A stretch of DNA of 64,000 nucleotides from Siphonodentalium dalli (GCA_032622095.1 CP136062.1:224396578-224460577), one strand, 5' to 3'; positions 12,173-22,718 are shown, numbered from the stretch's first letter. Numbers and translations are program-made. The notes: generated by a model not told the origin, from the letters alone.

Positions 12173-12286
12173 AGAACGTTAACTGCTACAGTAATCTTTG
12201 TCAGAATGGTGGTACGTGCTTGGATGGAATAAATAACTACACATGTTCATGTCATCCTCAATACACGGGCATTCACTGTGAAACAT
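12173..12286 (+). CDS. EGF-like domain exon 1 of the EGF/CTLD mosaic gene
   Basis: Encodes one complete EGF-like domain with six cysteines spaced C-x4-C-x5-C-x8-C-x1-C-x8-C (cores CYSNLC, CQNGGTC, CSC). Acceptor tattttacag ends at 12172; donor GTAAGT starts at 12287. Both introns are phase 1 and the exon is 114 bp, identical in length, phase and cysteine spacing to the EGF exon at 55239. Such modules are usually extracellular spacers or protein-binding units. The residues before the first Cys do not fit the D-x-N/D-E/Q calcium-binding consensus. Joined to the next exon (14365) it reads CET-Y-SPSGAC, mirroring CEK-Y-IPEEAC at the second EGF-CTLD joint. The first coding exon and any signal peptide lie upstream of what I can identify. 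The donor and last ~38 coding bases are reiterated in the adjacent minisatellite. Confidence 0.9.
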
Positions 12287-12785
12287 GTAAGTATATGAAT
12301 AGTTTACACATGTTCATGTCATCCTCAATACACAGGCATTCACTGTGAAACATGTAAGTATATAAATAGTTTACACATGCCATCATCCTCAATACACAGG
12401 CATTCACTGTGAAACATGTAAGTATATGAATAGTTTATACATGTCTTCATCCTCAATACACAGGCATTCACTGTGAAACATGTAAGTATATGAATAGTTT
12501 ACACATGCCATCATCCTCAATACACAGGCATTCACTGTGAAACATGTAAGTATATGAATAGTTTACACATGCCATCATCCTCAATACACAGGCATTCACT
12601 GTGAAACATGTAAGTATATGAATAGTTTACACATGCCATCATCCTCAATACACAGGCATTCACTGTGAAACATGTAAGTTTATGAATAGTTTATACATGT
12701 CTTCATCCTCAATACACAGGCATTCACTGTGAAACATGTAAGTATATGAATAGTTTACACATGTCATCATCCTCAATATATGAAT
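12250..12785 (+). repeat. ~64-bp minisatellite that reiterates the EGF exon 3' end and its 5' splice site
   Basis: Eight copies of a unit running catcctcaatacacaggc, attcactgtgaaacat, gtaagtatatgaatagttta. Copy 1 is the real exon end; later copies start near 12334, 12399, 12462, 12526, 12590, 12655 and 12718. Each keeps the last ~38 coding bases and an intact GTAAGT, so the intron begins with seven decoy donors. The upstream half of the exon is not copied, so decoys cannot encode a whole EGF domain. Confidence 0.93.
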
Positions 12786-13236
12786 AGTTTTATTGTTTTT
12801 TATCAGACCATTGAGATACTGGTAAGCAATTAACACTCATACTGAGTCAGCCCTCTGTAAATCTGATATATATATATATATTATTTGTAATCATTTTCCT
12901 TCAATAGCCCAAAATAAAATATTGCTAGATTTTCATTCGCACCCACTGTCATGCATGCTAATTTTTATTCTGCATCTTGAAATATGCTATTCACATAAAA
13001 TATTACATATCATTAACCATCAAGCCTTGAAATAATTATTGTCAAAATGACAGACACCAAATGCATGGTGGCTGTCATTTTCTGGGTGGTGTCTGTCAGA
13101 ATTATGTGCTGTCATTTGTTCTCATATCTTATTTTTATGCGATAAATAATGCTGTAATATCATGTAAAATAATCTTCTGTGACCTTAAAAAGTGACTCTC
13201 AGTGTTACTGCTACCATCATGCTTTGTTTTTAATAG
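12786..13236. other. Intron stretch without identified features
   Basis: AT-rich sequence with a short (TA)n near 12868. 13040-13125 repeats the word 'ctgtcat', possibly a small degenerate repeat. No gene recognised. Confidence 0.5.
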
Positions 13237-13592
13237 AAATTTGTCAATCTATCAACCCAAGATCTATTAAAGTCCTTTCGATTTCCTTCACTTCGGAGAT
13301 GCAGTATTTGCATTTTAAAGTGGGTAACAACCCCCTTCTTGTCTGCATCGAATTGAATTTGCAACCACCGAATAAGGTTGTGCTCCGGCAATTTGGAAAT
13401 CCATTTGTGAACTGTGGTTACTTTTACTGTTCGACCAGTGATCCCCCGTTTCATTATTTCATTTCATTAAATACTGCTTTAAACTTCCGTACATCTATCG
13501 TACTGCTAGACAAGGAGTACAGGCATTTTTTATTTCTTAATTCTTATTTTAAAAATCGTATAAATGACATTGATTTAAAACGGAAGTGTTAA
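13237..13592 (+). CDS. Orphan exon-like open frame, possible galectin-type beta-sandwich
   Basis: A 118-codon frame preceded by tgtttttaatag (acceptor-like) and closed by TAA. It is not a repeat and has ordinary amino-acid composition. The pattern in its second half (VVLRQFG, then PPFHYFISL, then SIVLLDKEYRHF, then INDIDL) loosely resembles the strand order of galectin domains (V-x-N, PF-x2-x-I, V-x-NG-x-F-x-H, I-x2-L-x-I), but the HxNPR and WGxE signature residues are absent, so the family call is weak. It begins in phase 1 like neighbouring exons; however, splicing it to the EGF exon makes t+aa, an immediate stop. It is therefore not part of the main transcript as modelled. It could be an unrelated gene fragment, a terminal exon from another donor, or a relic. 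Confidence 0.3.
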
Positions 13593-13975
13593 AAGGTGAA
13601 CGGTAAGCCAATAATTACAAACTGCACTTAAAACAAAACTTCCGAGTCGCTGACGTGATTAAAGAACAACGCGATTTCTGATATAGTCATAAGAAACTAC
13701 ACGATACATTCAAGTATCTAATGATTTTGTTCGATCCAGATTTGCAAAGAAGCAAATTAACTTGACAGAAATGTCTTATCCAGTTATATTTTATCTGATG
13801 GGAGTAGAAATATGCTGTCAGACAAAATGTCCGACCAGACGCAAATTGTGTCGGTCAAAGATGTTTTGGTGACTGTCATTGTTATATGTCATCTTGTATT
13901 TCTTGAACATCCCTCCAGATGAATAATAGACCATTCCATTGTATAGTTTTATAACTGAATGGGAGAATCCATTAA

Positions 13976-14208
13976 CCCTTCCATGACTGGAGCTTCGATC
14001 CCGAAATATAGCGAAAACCCTGTGCCAATGCATTCTCCATGGGGAGCCTCACATATATATAAGAATACATTGGCCTAACAATATTTACCTTGACCTTTCA
14101 AGTCAGTGCATTCTCTCATATATGCGAGGCTCCCCATGGGAGACTCGCAGATTTAAGAGAATGCACTGGCACAGGATCTTTAATGCTGCAGCTCCCACCA
14201 TGAAAGGG
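13976..14208. mobile_element. TTAA-flanked MITE with double hairpin ends
   Basis: TTAA at 13972-13975 and 14209-14212 flanks inverted ends cccttccatgactggagc and gctcccaccatgaaaggg. Inside, two hairpins built from 'tgccaatgcattct...' and 'atgcgaggctcccca' face each other. CCC...GGG ends with TTAA duplication are typical of piggyBac-related MITEs. Confidence 0.75.
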
Positions 14209-14364
14209 TTAACTAAAGAAGGTGACAAGGCTGATTCTGTCTGTGTTACATGTCTTCATCCAGACGGGGTATACAACATCATACTAACGATATCATATAA
14301 ACCGATATTATATCATGTAGAATAAACTATATTATAGCACTCACATGATAGAATTACATTACAG

Positions 14365-14545
14365 ATTCTCCCAGTGGAGCGTGCCTTCATCCAGATGGGG
14401 TATACAACAGTGACACAGATTCATGCTTCTGGATGGTGTATCAAGACAAGAGAAAAAACCCTGCGAACACTCAATGTGGAATATACGGAGGCCAGCTTGC
14501 AACAGTAGATACGACTGAAACTCTCGATTTTATCTTTAATTCTGT
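14365..14545 (+). CDS. CTLD A, first-half exon
   Basis: Encodes the N-terminal half of a C-type-lectin-like domain: an amino-terminal hairpin disulfide pair (GACLHPDG ... DSCFWM), helix 1, and the helix-2 cysteine block QCGIYGGQLATV. Acceptor attacattacag ends at 14364 (phase 1); donor GTGAGT begins at 14546 (phase 2). Length is exactly 181 bp, as in the three other first-half exons. It must splice to 21462, which restores a GTT valine codon across the junction and continues into the WIG motif. A ~6.9 kb intron between the halves is occupied by DIRS-like elements. CTLD domains act extracellularly in carbohydrate or protein recognition; which applies here depends on the second half. Confidence 0.9.
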
Positions 14546-14649
14546 GTGAGTTTTTTTTGTCATTTGTTATTTATTTTTATTCCACACCTTTGATGCGAGT
14601 CAAATGTATTCAACGTTATTGCAGTCATTGAATACATATTATTTTATAC
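14546..14649. other. Short intron segment before the DIRS-like nest
   Basis: T-rich downstream side of the 14545 donor; nothing else recognised before the DIRS-derived homology starts near 14650. Confidence 0.5.
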
Positions 14650-15494
14650 CATGCTGGGAATAAAAGCATGGATGTTCTGCGGCAGCTACCGCTGGTCCTC
14701 CCTCAGTATACCTGTATCTCCGTCAAATATATCTTGGACACTGAATCTAATGGTTATATATTTCTTGCTGGCAAGATCCTAGAAGTCGTAAAAAAAAAAA
14801 TTGGTACGCAATACCTCAAGTACGCGCACTTGTCAAATGCCAATTAATGGCGATTATATCTCTGGACCAATCATGCGAGTCCTTTCACTATAACAGCGAT
14901 TGAAAGACAAGACCTCATTCATTTTAAATTCTTCTAGACGCAAGATAAGTCGCATTTTTATCTGTTTTTACACGCAGTTGCCTAATTTCGTGCACTACGC
15001 ACGTGTTTTCCAATTTTCGCAATTTAGTTTTACAATTGTTCTACAATCTTTTCTTCTACAATACTGTCTTATTAATGACAGTAGTCCGTGGGTGGATATT
15101 TTCATTCACAAATATTTCAATTTTGTTTTATTTACGAGAATCACTTCGAACAAATATCGATTTTGTTTGCATAAAACAATACTCAATAGAAAAAAACGAT
15201 GCTCTTTAGAGTCATTCGGGTTCTCGTCGGGATTTTTTAACACTGCACCGGATGCAATATCGTGTTGTCGTCTCCACTAAGGTCCAGTTTGGAGTTTGGT
15301 CCCTGACAAAATCCTATCCAAATGTATTATAAGTAATAATTTACAATATTTTACATTACAATATTTTACAATAATTTTCCTCACGGATGCTAGATAAAAT
15401 AGCCACAGTGTGGCTTGCCTCTTCTCTCTACATTGAACATAAGGCTCAATGCTTTTACGATGAAAACTTCCTAATGTTTTTTCCCTCCGACAGG

Positions 15495-16141
15495 TAGGGG
15501 TGCCACGATTAATCGTATAATCGATGAAATGTTGATACGGCCGATATTCGATGACCATTTTCGGCTGCGATTTCTCTGAGTTCTTTATTTCGGATGTCGA
15601 AAAGTACCAGACATATTTGGATACCCTGTTTTACAGTTTAATATCCAACGGACAGGTTAATGATCGTTGATCGTGCAAAGGTATTGGTAACGCATTGTGC
15701 TCATTACTAATTACCGGCTTTCCTTCCCACGAGTCAGTAACGATTGCTCTCGCAATTTTCTATTCACGGGTATTCACCATTTGCACTTGTCCACCTGATC
15801 ACCATCAATATTAAAATATGTGAAGATATATTTAGCACATTCCCCATCTCCATTAATTTATGTGCATGTGAAATTATCAGTGGACTTGGGTATATCACAC
15901 AATGACCTTTGATTTGAGATAACCCCAACTTACAATTATATTACCGGTGCAATTACACCCTTCTAATCAACGAAACTATATTTTTTGTCATGGGAAGGAC
16001 AGTCTCAGTGGTTTCTGATACAAATTATGCACATGTGAATATTATGCACTACTTCCTCTGTCCTTGCTATTAGATACGCTTCATCGATTCTAATCTAGTA
16101 TTGACTATCGATTATCAAGTTCAATGATCGTGGCACCTCTG
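15495..16141. mobile_element. Small hAT-like element inside DIRS-like element 1
   Basis: Inverted ends taggggtgccacgattaat and its complement ending gatcgtggcacctctg. The flanking 8-mers ccgacagg and ctgacgtg agree at five of eight positions, consistent with an eroded 8-bp target duplication. AGGGGTGCCACGAT ends followed by ATCG-rich subterminal motifs are common in hAT elements. 647 bp, non-coding. Confidence 0.5.
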
Positions 16142-16144
16142 CTG

Positions 16145-17652
16145 ACGTGGCACCTTCTCCTGCATCCTCCATTAACTTGGAGACTCCGCTGGAGTTGGTT
16201 TGTGGACATGCCTCCTCCCTCAGGGTCGCGGCGTCCATAGCCCCCGCAGAGAAGGGCAGCGATGGTGTTCCAAGTGCAGCTGCCCTTGGTCCTGCCTCCG
16301 GTTCCGCCGGGTTTGCACCATCGCTGCACCAGCCGGCCACTTGCTACAGCTACCACATCAGTGGTCCGTTTAGCTGGCAAGCCCCGGTGCCCTCGGCACA
16401 TTGCCTGCCTACGCAGTTCAATGTGTCAACTGTCACTGCTTCCACTCCAGGGGATTTGACCGCACGGGTTCTGACCTGTCCTCCATTCGTCAACGTCTTT
16501 TCCGGCATCCGTCCCTCCCGGTTTTGGGGTGGGTATGTATCCCTATTATTCACCTGTGTTCTTTCCTCCACCAGTGTGGCCTTGCTTTGTACAGTTTCTG
16601 GCCTCTTTTGGGCTTCTAGGCCAGAACTTAGACTTAGTTTCCTTTCCGAGGCTCCGGAAATTCTTGCCTCATCAAATCAGGTGACCTGGTCGGGATACTT
16701 GCCCCTTTCCCCCCATCTCCGGGACGGACGGTGCTGTTCAGAGACGAGGACGTGTTGTCGCAACATCTCCTGGATTTGGCAGCGTTTGATGCGTGTCCGA
16801 GTTCGCCATGCCCATCCGAGAGTGCCTTCCCTGAGGGTCATTTCGGATGGGTCAGTCCTTCGGTCTTAGGATAACAATTGCGCACAATTTTGCATGCATT
16901 ACCAGCACGATACTAACAGCACAGAAAAAGGAAGAACAAACAGCGCCATTCTCTTGCTTCCTCCATTCACATGGAGCCTCCGCTGGAGTCGGTTGCGGGA
17001 CATGCCTCCTCCTTATTGGTCGCGGCCTCCTGAGCCATCCGCAGAGAAGTACGCCTGTCTTCCACAACCGAAGGACCTCATGGGGCCCACATATCAAGAA
17101 CAAAAAACCAACGTGTGACGATTTTCCTCTGCCAACTCGATACAGCCTGCACAGCAGGCTCAGGGTCTGTTAGTGGTCATGCCTCCTCTATTTGTAGTCG
17201 CGGCTTCCACAACCTTCGCCGAGACGGTCAACAATGGATTTTCCTCTGCCAACTCGGTACAGTCTGCGCTGCAGGCTCGGAGTCTGTTGGTGTTCATGCC
17301 TCCTCTATTTGTAGTCGCGGCTTCCACAACCTTCGCAGAGACAGGAAACAATTAATTTTCCTCTGTCCACTCGATACAGCCTGCGCTGCCGGCTCGGAAT
17401 ATATTGGTGGTCATGCCTCCTCTATTTGTAGTCGCGGCTTCCACAACCTTCTCAGAGATGGGCAACAATGAATTTTCCTCTGTCAACTCGGTACAGCCTG
17501 CGCTGCAGGCTTGGAATCTGTTGGTGGTCATGCCTCCTCTATTTGTCGCGGCTTCCACAACCTTAGCTGCGACGAGCAGCGATGGAGGTTCTGCAGCATC
17601 TACCGCTGGTTCTGTCTCAGTCCATCCAGGTTCATGCTGTCACGGCACATAG
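16145..17652 (+). pseudogene. Degraded gag-like frame with ~39-residue tandem repeats
   Basis: GC-rich stretch inside DIRS-like element 1. A 240-codon frame (16147-16869) contains a module VCGHASSLRVAASIAPAEK that reappears at 16974-17052 and then, diverged, in about four head-to-tail 117-122 bp copies from 17119 to 17580 (PPLFVVAASTTFAE). Because 117 = 3 x 39, the repeat keeps frame, but in-frame stops (for example at 17353) and frame changes break it. The Ser/Ala/Pro-rich composition and position near the left end suit a gag-type protein. I see no zinc knuckle or enzymatic motif, so the gag label is inference from position. Confidence 0.4.
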
Positions 17653-19368
17653 GGGTTTTTCCGAACCCTTTCTTGTCTTGGCTACCTCATTGTGCCTAGT
17701 CGCCGACAAGTGGCATTCATTCGACTGACTGTTTTGTACACTATTACCTTCGTTCTTTGTGCTTTGAGGTTTCCTCTGTCAGTCTGCTTTCTGCCATATC
17801 GCATTGCTCTGGCTATGTACCGCATTCAGGAACTGCTCCTGAATAAGTTTCTTTCGCCTCCATTCTCACCTCCATTCTTATCCTGTCGGGGTATTCCAGG
17901 TGTTGTTGAGACCTGTCTTTATAGTTTTGGGCCTTCTAATCTGTTAGATTTTTATTCAACAATTAGGCCGCTTTTATGGGACAAACCTAGACGTATTATG
18001 GACTTGATTGTGTGTGTGAACCTGATAAGTTAGTATGTGGGTGTTATATCTCACAGGGGAAATTGGCACTCTACTCACTTAGCCGAACATATCATGAATA
18101 TCGACCGTTCAGCTCCATAGACACTATCATCTGAACTACGCTCATTTTCAATTTTACTTCTAGATTTGGGATGTATCTTTCAGTGACCACCTAACACCAT
18201 AGAATTTCATCATATAGCGTATCGGCATTTCATTGGTGTCTAGGCGGCATGTATGTTGTCCATTTTGTTATCGTATTTGTCACAGCACCGACTTTGAACC
18301 AAGAATATTTTCCAATTCTATGTTATCACTCCGGCCGAGTGTTTAACATCACTTGGCAGGCGTGATTCTAATTCTAATCTGATTTAGCGATTACCGATTC
18401 TCACCTTTGCGACATTTCACAATTATTGCTGCATGCCCATCGGTGCTTGAGCATACCAGTTGGCGGGTTATCACAGTTTTTGTAACTTTCTGCTAACCTA
18501 CGGTATGGGTTCCCTATATCACCACCTGACGAACGATATTAAACTAAGTTCCACATTTATTTTGAAACCATGCAGGCCGGTTCATTGCATCACAGATTGG
18601 CCGTATGATCAGACAGTGTTCCATTCGCGGTATTAGTTCCTCTCCTTGGTTGCCCGTACACTTCAATTTCCAGTTCCTTGACTTGGTGTCCCAGAGGCAG
18701 GCAATCTTTCCATCTTGGTCCCCTCCCTTATGTGTATGTTTTTTCTTTCCAGGGACATGATTTCCAGTGCTCAACTCAGTCATGTTTTCCTGGTGTATCC
18801 CTGGTCCCCCCATTGGTCTGGGCCCAACGGTTTCTCATATCTCCCCTGGGTCTCTCGGTCGGGCTCAAAATACTGTCAGGTCCGTCATACCGCACTGAGC
18901 ATTGCCTCATTTTGTGAGATCCATTCTGAGTATTGCTTCAGCTTTTTTCTGGTGGGGGGGGGGGGGGGGGGGGGGGTGGATGTGTCATAACCGTGTTTTC
19001 CCCTCGGTGCCCCTTTTGCATGTATTATGGGCCAGTCAACATCCTCTGTCGTGCTAGTGCTGCTTCATCCTCTAAGGAGGGGGGGGGGGTGGGGTAGGTT
19101 CCTTTATCCTATTAGGTACATGAATGAATGAGTAGGGCACATGAAGTACGGGGTGTTTCCTTTTAGGAGGCTCAGTTGTTTTTGAGTTTATCTGAACTAT
19201 TACATATGGGACACAATGATCTATTTTTTGGCACATGTCTACCAAGAAATCTTTTTGGTACAGGATGCAGGTCTTTTCTGCTTCAGCAGGTGGGTTTCAT
19301 GGACATAGTCGGATTATCTGCCCCGTGGCCTCCTCCTCTTCAAGAATTCTAATTATAACCATTAGTTT
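17653..19368. other. Decayed interior of DIRS-like element 1
   Basis: Short frames only. One stretch (18786-18960) reads YPWSPHWSGPNGF and on, faintly like the W-x-x-x-PW-F motif downstream of RNase H in DIRS-type polyproteins, too weak to call. G-runs at 18953-18976 and 19078-19090. Confidence 0.35.
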
Positions 19369-20840
19369 CAGTGTCCAAGATATATTTGACGGAGATATAA
19401 TATTTTTTTACCCAAAATATGTATCTCCTATAATAAATATCTTGGACTCTGAACACAGCAAGGGCCCTCCCAGTTGGGATCAACATTCCCGCCCCGTGCA
19501 CTCGGTCAAATGCATCAAACACACAGGAGGAAGAAATTAAAATGAATGAGGTCTTGTCTTTCAATCGCTGTTATAATGAAAGGACTGCATGATTGGTCCA
19601 GAGATATAATCGCCATTAATTGGCATTTGACAAGTCCGCGTACTCGAGGTATTGCGTACCGATTTTTTTTACGACTTCTAGGATCTTGCCAGCAAGAAAT
19701 ATATAACCATTAGTTTCAGTGTCCAAGATATTTATTATAGGAGATACATATTTTGGGTAAAAAAATATTATTTTCAGAACCTTTTCTTGCCATGGCATTG
19801 TTACCTGTCACAGACAAGTCATGAACATTAAACAGATTTTTTTTACAATATTACCTCCGTTATTTGTACTAGCCAACCCATGAACTGGCTACAGCCATTG
19901 CTAGCACTGCCCTAGTGGGATCCGATCTTCTGAATCTCACATGTATGACAAAGCTGAAGCACGACTTGTGATGACTTGTGGTGTGATGCTAAGTGAAAGC
20001 GACCTTGCTCAAGTGTCGCACCCTAGGCTGGCATGAGATTTAATAGTGTACCACCTGAAATTGTACATTGTTAGAAGTGACCAAGCTGCTGTGGTGTGAA
20101 AACAAACAGTAAACCGCCGGCTGGGTGAGAACTTGCCTGGCTGTGTTGTCAGTGATGACAATTAACACAAGCTAATCACAGAGGTCCCCACGATCCGGTC
20201 ATGTCACCCCATTTACATCTTTTCCCCGAAAAGACCAGAATCCAGTCAAGCTTTGGGTCAGCTTGACAAACCATCCTCTCTCAGATATTGGGACTTGCTC
20301 TGTGTCTCTGTCCACCCAGCCTTCTTTCAGACAGGGACTATCTTTACTCATATCTACCATGAAAACTTTTAGTTACTGATGCAAATATTTTCCGCTTCAG
20401 GCCTAGTCTGATTATCTGCCTCGTGGCCTCCTCCTATTCATGAATTCTAATTATAACCATTAGTTCATTCAGTGTCCAAGATATCTTAGACTGAGATATA
20501 ATATTTTTTTACCCAAATTATGTATCTCCTAATAAGTATCTTGGACACTGAACTCATAGGGCCCTCTAAGTTGGGATCAGCATTCCCGCCCTACACACTC
20601 AGTCAAACGCATCGAACACACAGAAGGGAGAAATTAAAAAGACCACAGACTCACCTGGCATTGCTTTTATAGTGAAAGGACTGTCACATGGTCCGTCGGA
20701 AGTTGAACCTATCGGGTTTGACCATGCGTGTACTATACCAATTTAAAAAAAATTCTTCTAGGATCTTGCAAGCAAGAAGTATATAACCATTAGTTCATTC
20801 AGTGCCCAAGATACTTATTAGGAGATACATATTTTGTGAA

Positions 20841-21461
20841 TTTTTTTTTATTATTTTCTGGTTGTCCGCATGGTAACTTGAGAAATATTCAATGGAATTT
20901 CTTGATATTTGTTATGTAGTTCATATTGTTGAAATAACGTAGGCCAAGTTTGAATTTGGTCAAAGTAACTCGAGCAATCTTCAATAAAATCTCTTGATAT
21001 TTGGTGTGTGGTTCACCTTTATGAACACACAGGTCGTTGTCAAGTTGGAGTAAAATTTTGCCAAATGTTAATTCTTTGTTCTTAAAAAATGCCAACATCC
21101 CAAAAAGCCACCCCGATGCGGGGGGTGTGGAGTCTGCAACCTTTTATTCAACTTAGAATTTGCCCCATTTCATAACATCTCGGTTTCCCTCTGATAACTA
21201 TTTTTGGATTATTTTATCAGAACCAAAGTTGGTATGCATTTCTCAATACGGGTCAAGTTCTTACATGGGTTCCTTCCAAATATTTTAGATGAGTTATGGT
21301 CTTTTTTCAACAAGAATTTACCCAATTTCATAACCAATTTTTAACTAAATTAATGGGCGTAGTAGCCTTGGCCGCAGCGATGCTCTTGTTTTCAAACTGC
21401 ACAAATATCAAGCAACATGTTTACCTATGATTTTGATCAAAGTGTTTGTTGTTTATTTCAG
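20841..21461. repeat. Intron with a dispersed tandem-like repeat
   Basis: Contains two related ~110-bp blocks ('ttcaatggaatttcttgata', 'cttcaataaaatctcttgat') and the word 'gtttccctctgataac', related to the repeats at 30740-31090 and 43030-43480. No gene. Confidence 0.5.
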
Positions 21462-21688
21462 TCTCAGAGGGAGCCGTGTTCCTGAATTCTGGATTGGAGT
21501 TAACAGGAAGATGGTGGAACAAGTGTATATGTCGTGGGACAATAAGATAGTGAACCAGCTTAGCATTGGAGCTGACAATGGTGAAGATTGTGTTTATTTG
21601 GAGAACAATGGTACCTCTCTGACATGGAAACCTATTACATGTTACAGCAGCTCTATTTATGAATTACCCTTTCTTTGTGAATCTATTG
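21462..21688 (+). CDS. CTLD A, second-half exon
   Basis: Completes CTLD A. Acceptor ttgtttatttcag ends at 21461 and is entered in phase 2; donor GTAAGT starts at 21689 in phase 1. Key landmarks are FWIGVN (the WIGL core of the fold), EDCVYLEN (Cys2), WKPITC (Cys3) and PFLCES (Cys4), so all four canonical cysteines plus the amino-terminal pair are present. The loop that would hold an EPN or QPD triplet reads LSIGADNGEDC, and WND is replaced by TWKP, so calcium-dependent sugar binding of the mannose-binding type is unlikely. The domain should still fold. 227 bp; with its first half it is 408 bp (136 codons). Confidence 0.9.
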
Positions 21689-22153
21689 GTAAGTATGACT
21701 GTCGAGCCTGAATTTAGCTAATCACCCGAAGCAGGACGACAAATTGAGTTTGACAGTTAAATTATGAGTTTTTAGAATTCGTGAACATGCGGTTTGTGTT
21801 TTAAAGAGAGGTTCAGTACAATGAAACAGACAGGGAATTAAGTCACTGCAAATAACATATCCCATCAGTGTTGCTAGTTTAATTTCTCCGATTTCTGTTG
21901 TCTTTATTCCTTATTTATTCCAACAAACATCGTAAACTTGTGGAAATAACACCAGTCATAATTTTGGAAGTGAATACAACAGACAGTTCTCAAAGTGACG
22001 CCATTGATTCTCTTGATATTACATAATTTCATCATAATGTATTCTGTGGGGATGGATAAGTCGTTTCGATCATGCATATATACACATAACTGGAGTATTG
22101 CTTTAACAATTTATAAAATGAACAGGATTGACAGTTAGCTCCCTTTGACTTAA

Positions 22154-22497
22154 CCCTTTACCCAAGGCCCTGTGCCAATGCATTCTCTTATATATGCGAG
22201 TCGACCATAGGTCGCCTCGCATATATAAGAGAATGCATTGGCTTAACACATTAAAAATTATAAAATTGTTAAAGAATGTAAGAAAAAAGGCCAATGCATT
22301 CTCTTATATATGCGAGGCGACCTATGGTCGACTCGCATATATAAGAGAATGCATTGGCACAGGGCATAACTGTAACTATCACAATGTGGTCAAGGAGCCG
22401 GTTCCAATGATATCCATATTTGTATGGTTCTATTGAGACAGACCGAAGATATTTTAGGCTGTTGAAGCTTTATTTGGCCGGTTTGTTGGGTAAAGGG
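22154..22497. mobile_element. TTAA-inserting MITE (344 bp) with paired hairpins and a paralogous empty site
   Basis: Begins CCCTTTACCCAA after TTAA (22150-22153) and ends TTGGGTAAAGGG. Two long hairpins (22166-22242 and 22290-22365), built from 'atgcattctcttatatatgc' and 'gtcgaccataggtcgcc', are inverted copies of each other. The inverted paralog at 53251-53508 lacks the element and reads straight from ctttgacttaa to tggatcactcag. A second copy starts at 63581. Confidence 0.85.
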
Positions 22498-22537
22498 ATA
22501 GACCACTCAGATCGCAAACATGTGGTTTATGTTTCAG

Positions 22538-22718
22538 AGAGAGGTAGCAGTTACTGCCTTCACCCGGAAGCACATTATTATCACCCACTCCGTCGCTGTT
22601 ACTGGTGGGATGACGAGTCTATGAAAGCAAACCCGGCACAAGCCAGATGTAAAATATTTGAAGGAAACTTGGCGACATTCTACGACATGGATTCAACTTA
22701 TTTTGTGTATGATTATGT
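22538..22718 (+). CDS. CTLD B, first-half exon
   Basis: Encodes the N-terminal half of the second CTLD: hairpin cysteines SSYCLHPEA ... RRCYWWDD, then the helix-2 block ARCKIFEGNLATFYDM. Acceptor ggtttatgtttcag ends at 22537 (phase 1), donor GTAAGT at 22719 (phase 2), length 181 bp. The codon spanning the joint from CTLD A is GAG (CESI-E-RGSSYC), leaving almost no linker between domains A and B. The first ~100 bp, with the acceptor and ~190 bp of upstream intron, also exist as an inverted copy at 53251-53508. Confidence 0.9.

Larger units (their letters stand above)
14715..19771 (+). mobile_element. DIRS-like element 1 (degraded, 5.06 kb, inverted terminal repeats plus internal junction copy)
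   Basis: The left terminal repeat (about 14715-14938) is inverted relative to the right one (about 19531-19771), including the shared blocks 'caatcgctgttat' and 'gacttctaggatcttgcc'. A ~85-bp internal hairpin at 19369-19453 is the reverse complement of the right terminus joined to the left terminus (caagatatttattataggag ... atctccgtcaaatat). That arrangement (terminal inverted repeats plus internal complementary region) is diagnostic of DIRS-type tyrosine-recombinase retroelements. No reverse transcriptase or recombinase is readable, and the body is full of stops. A G-run at 18953-18976 lies ~400 bp before the hairpin, as in element 2. A hAT-like insertion sits at 15495-16141. Confidence 0.65.
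14650..20840 (+). mobile_element. Truncated host copy of a DIRS-like element, split by a second copy
   Basis: 14650-14714 (gatgttctgcggcagctacc) matches internal sequence at about 17580-17630 of the inner element, and 19772 onward (aaccttttcttgcc, then cacagacaag) matches about 17660-17710. The inner element therefore inserted into the interior of a sister copy. The host copy resumes to its own right end: internal hairpin 20467-20556 and right terminal repeat about 20600-20840 (agatacttattaggagatac). Between 19860 and 20380 most of the interior is deleted or diverged; no protein recognised. Confidence 0.65.

Noticed and set aside
12287-12785. Eight short EGF-like exons in a row
   Set aside because: The repeated segments contain only the last ~38 coding bases and a donor, with no acceptor and no full cysteine set.
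16147-16869. 240-codon plus-strand frame as an independent gene
   Set aside because: It lies inside DIRS-like element 1 and contains the same module as the degraded 39-residue repeats; no acceptor, start context or family match. Treated as a gag-like relic.
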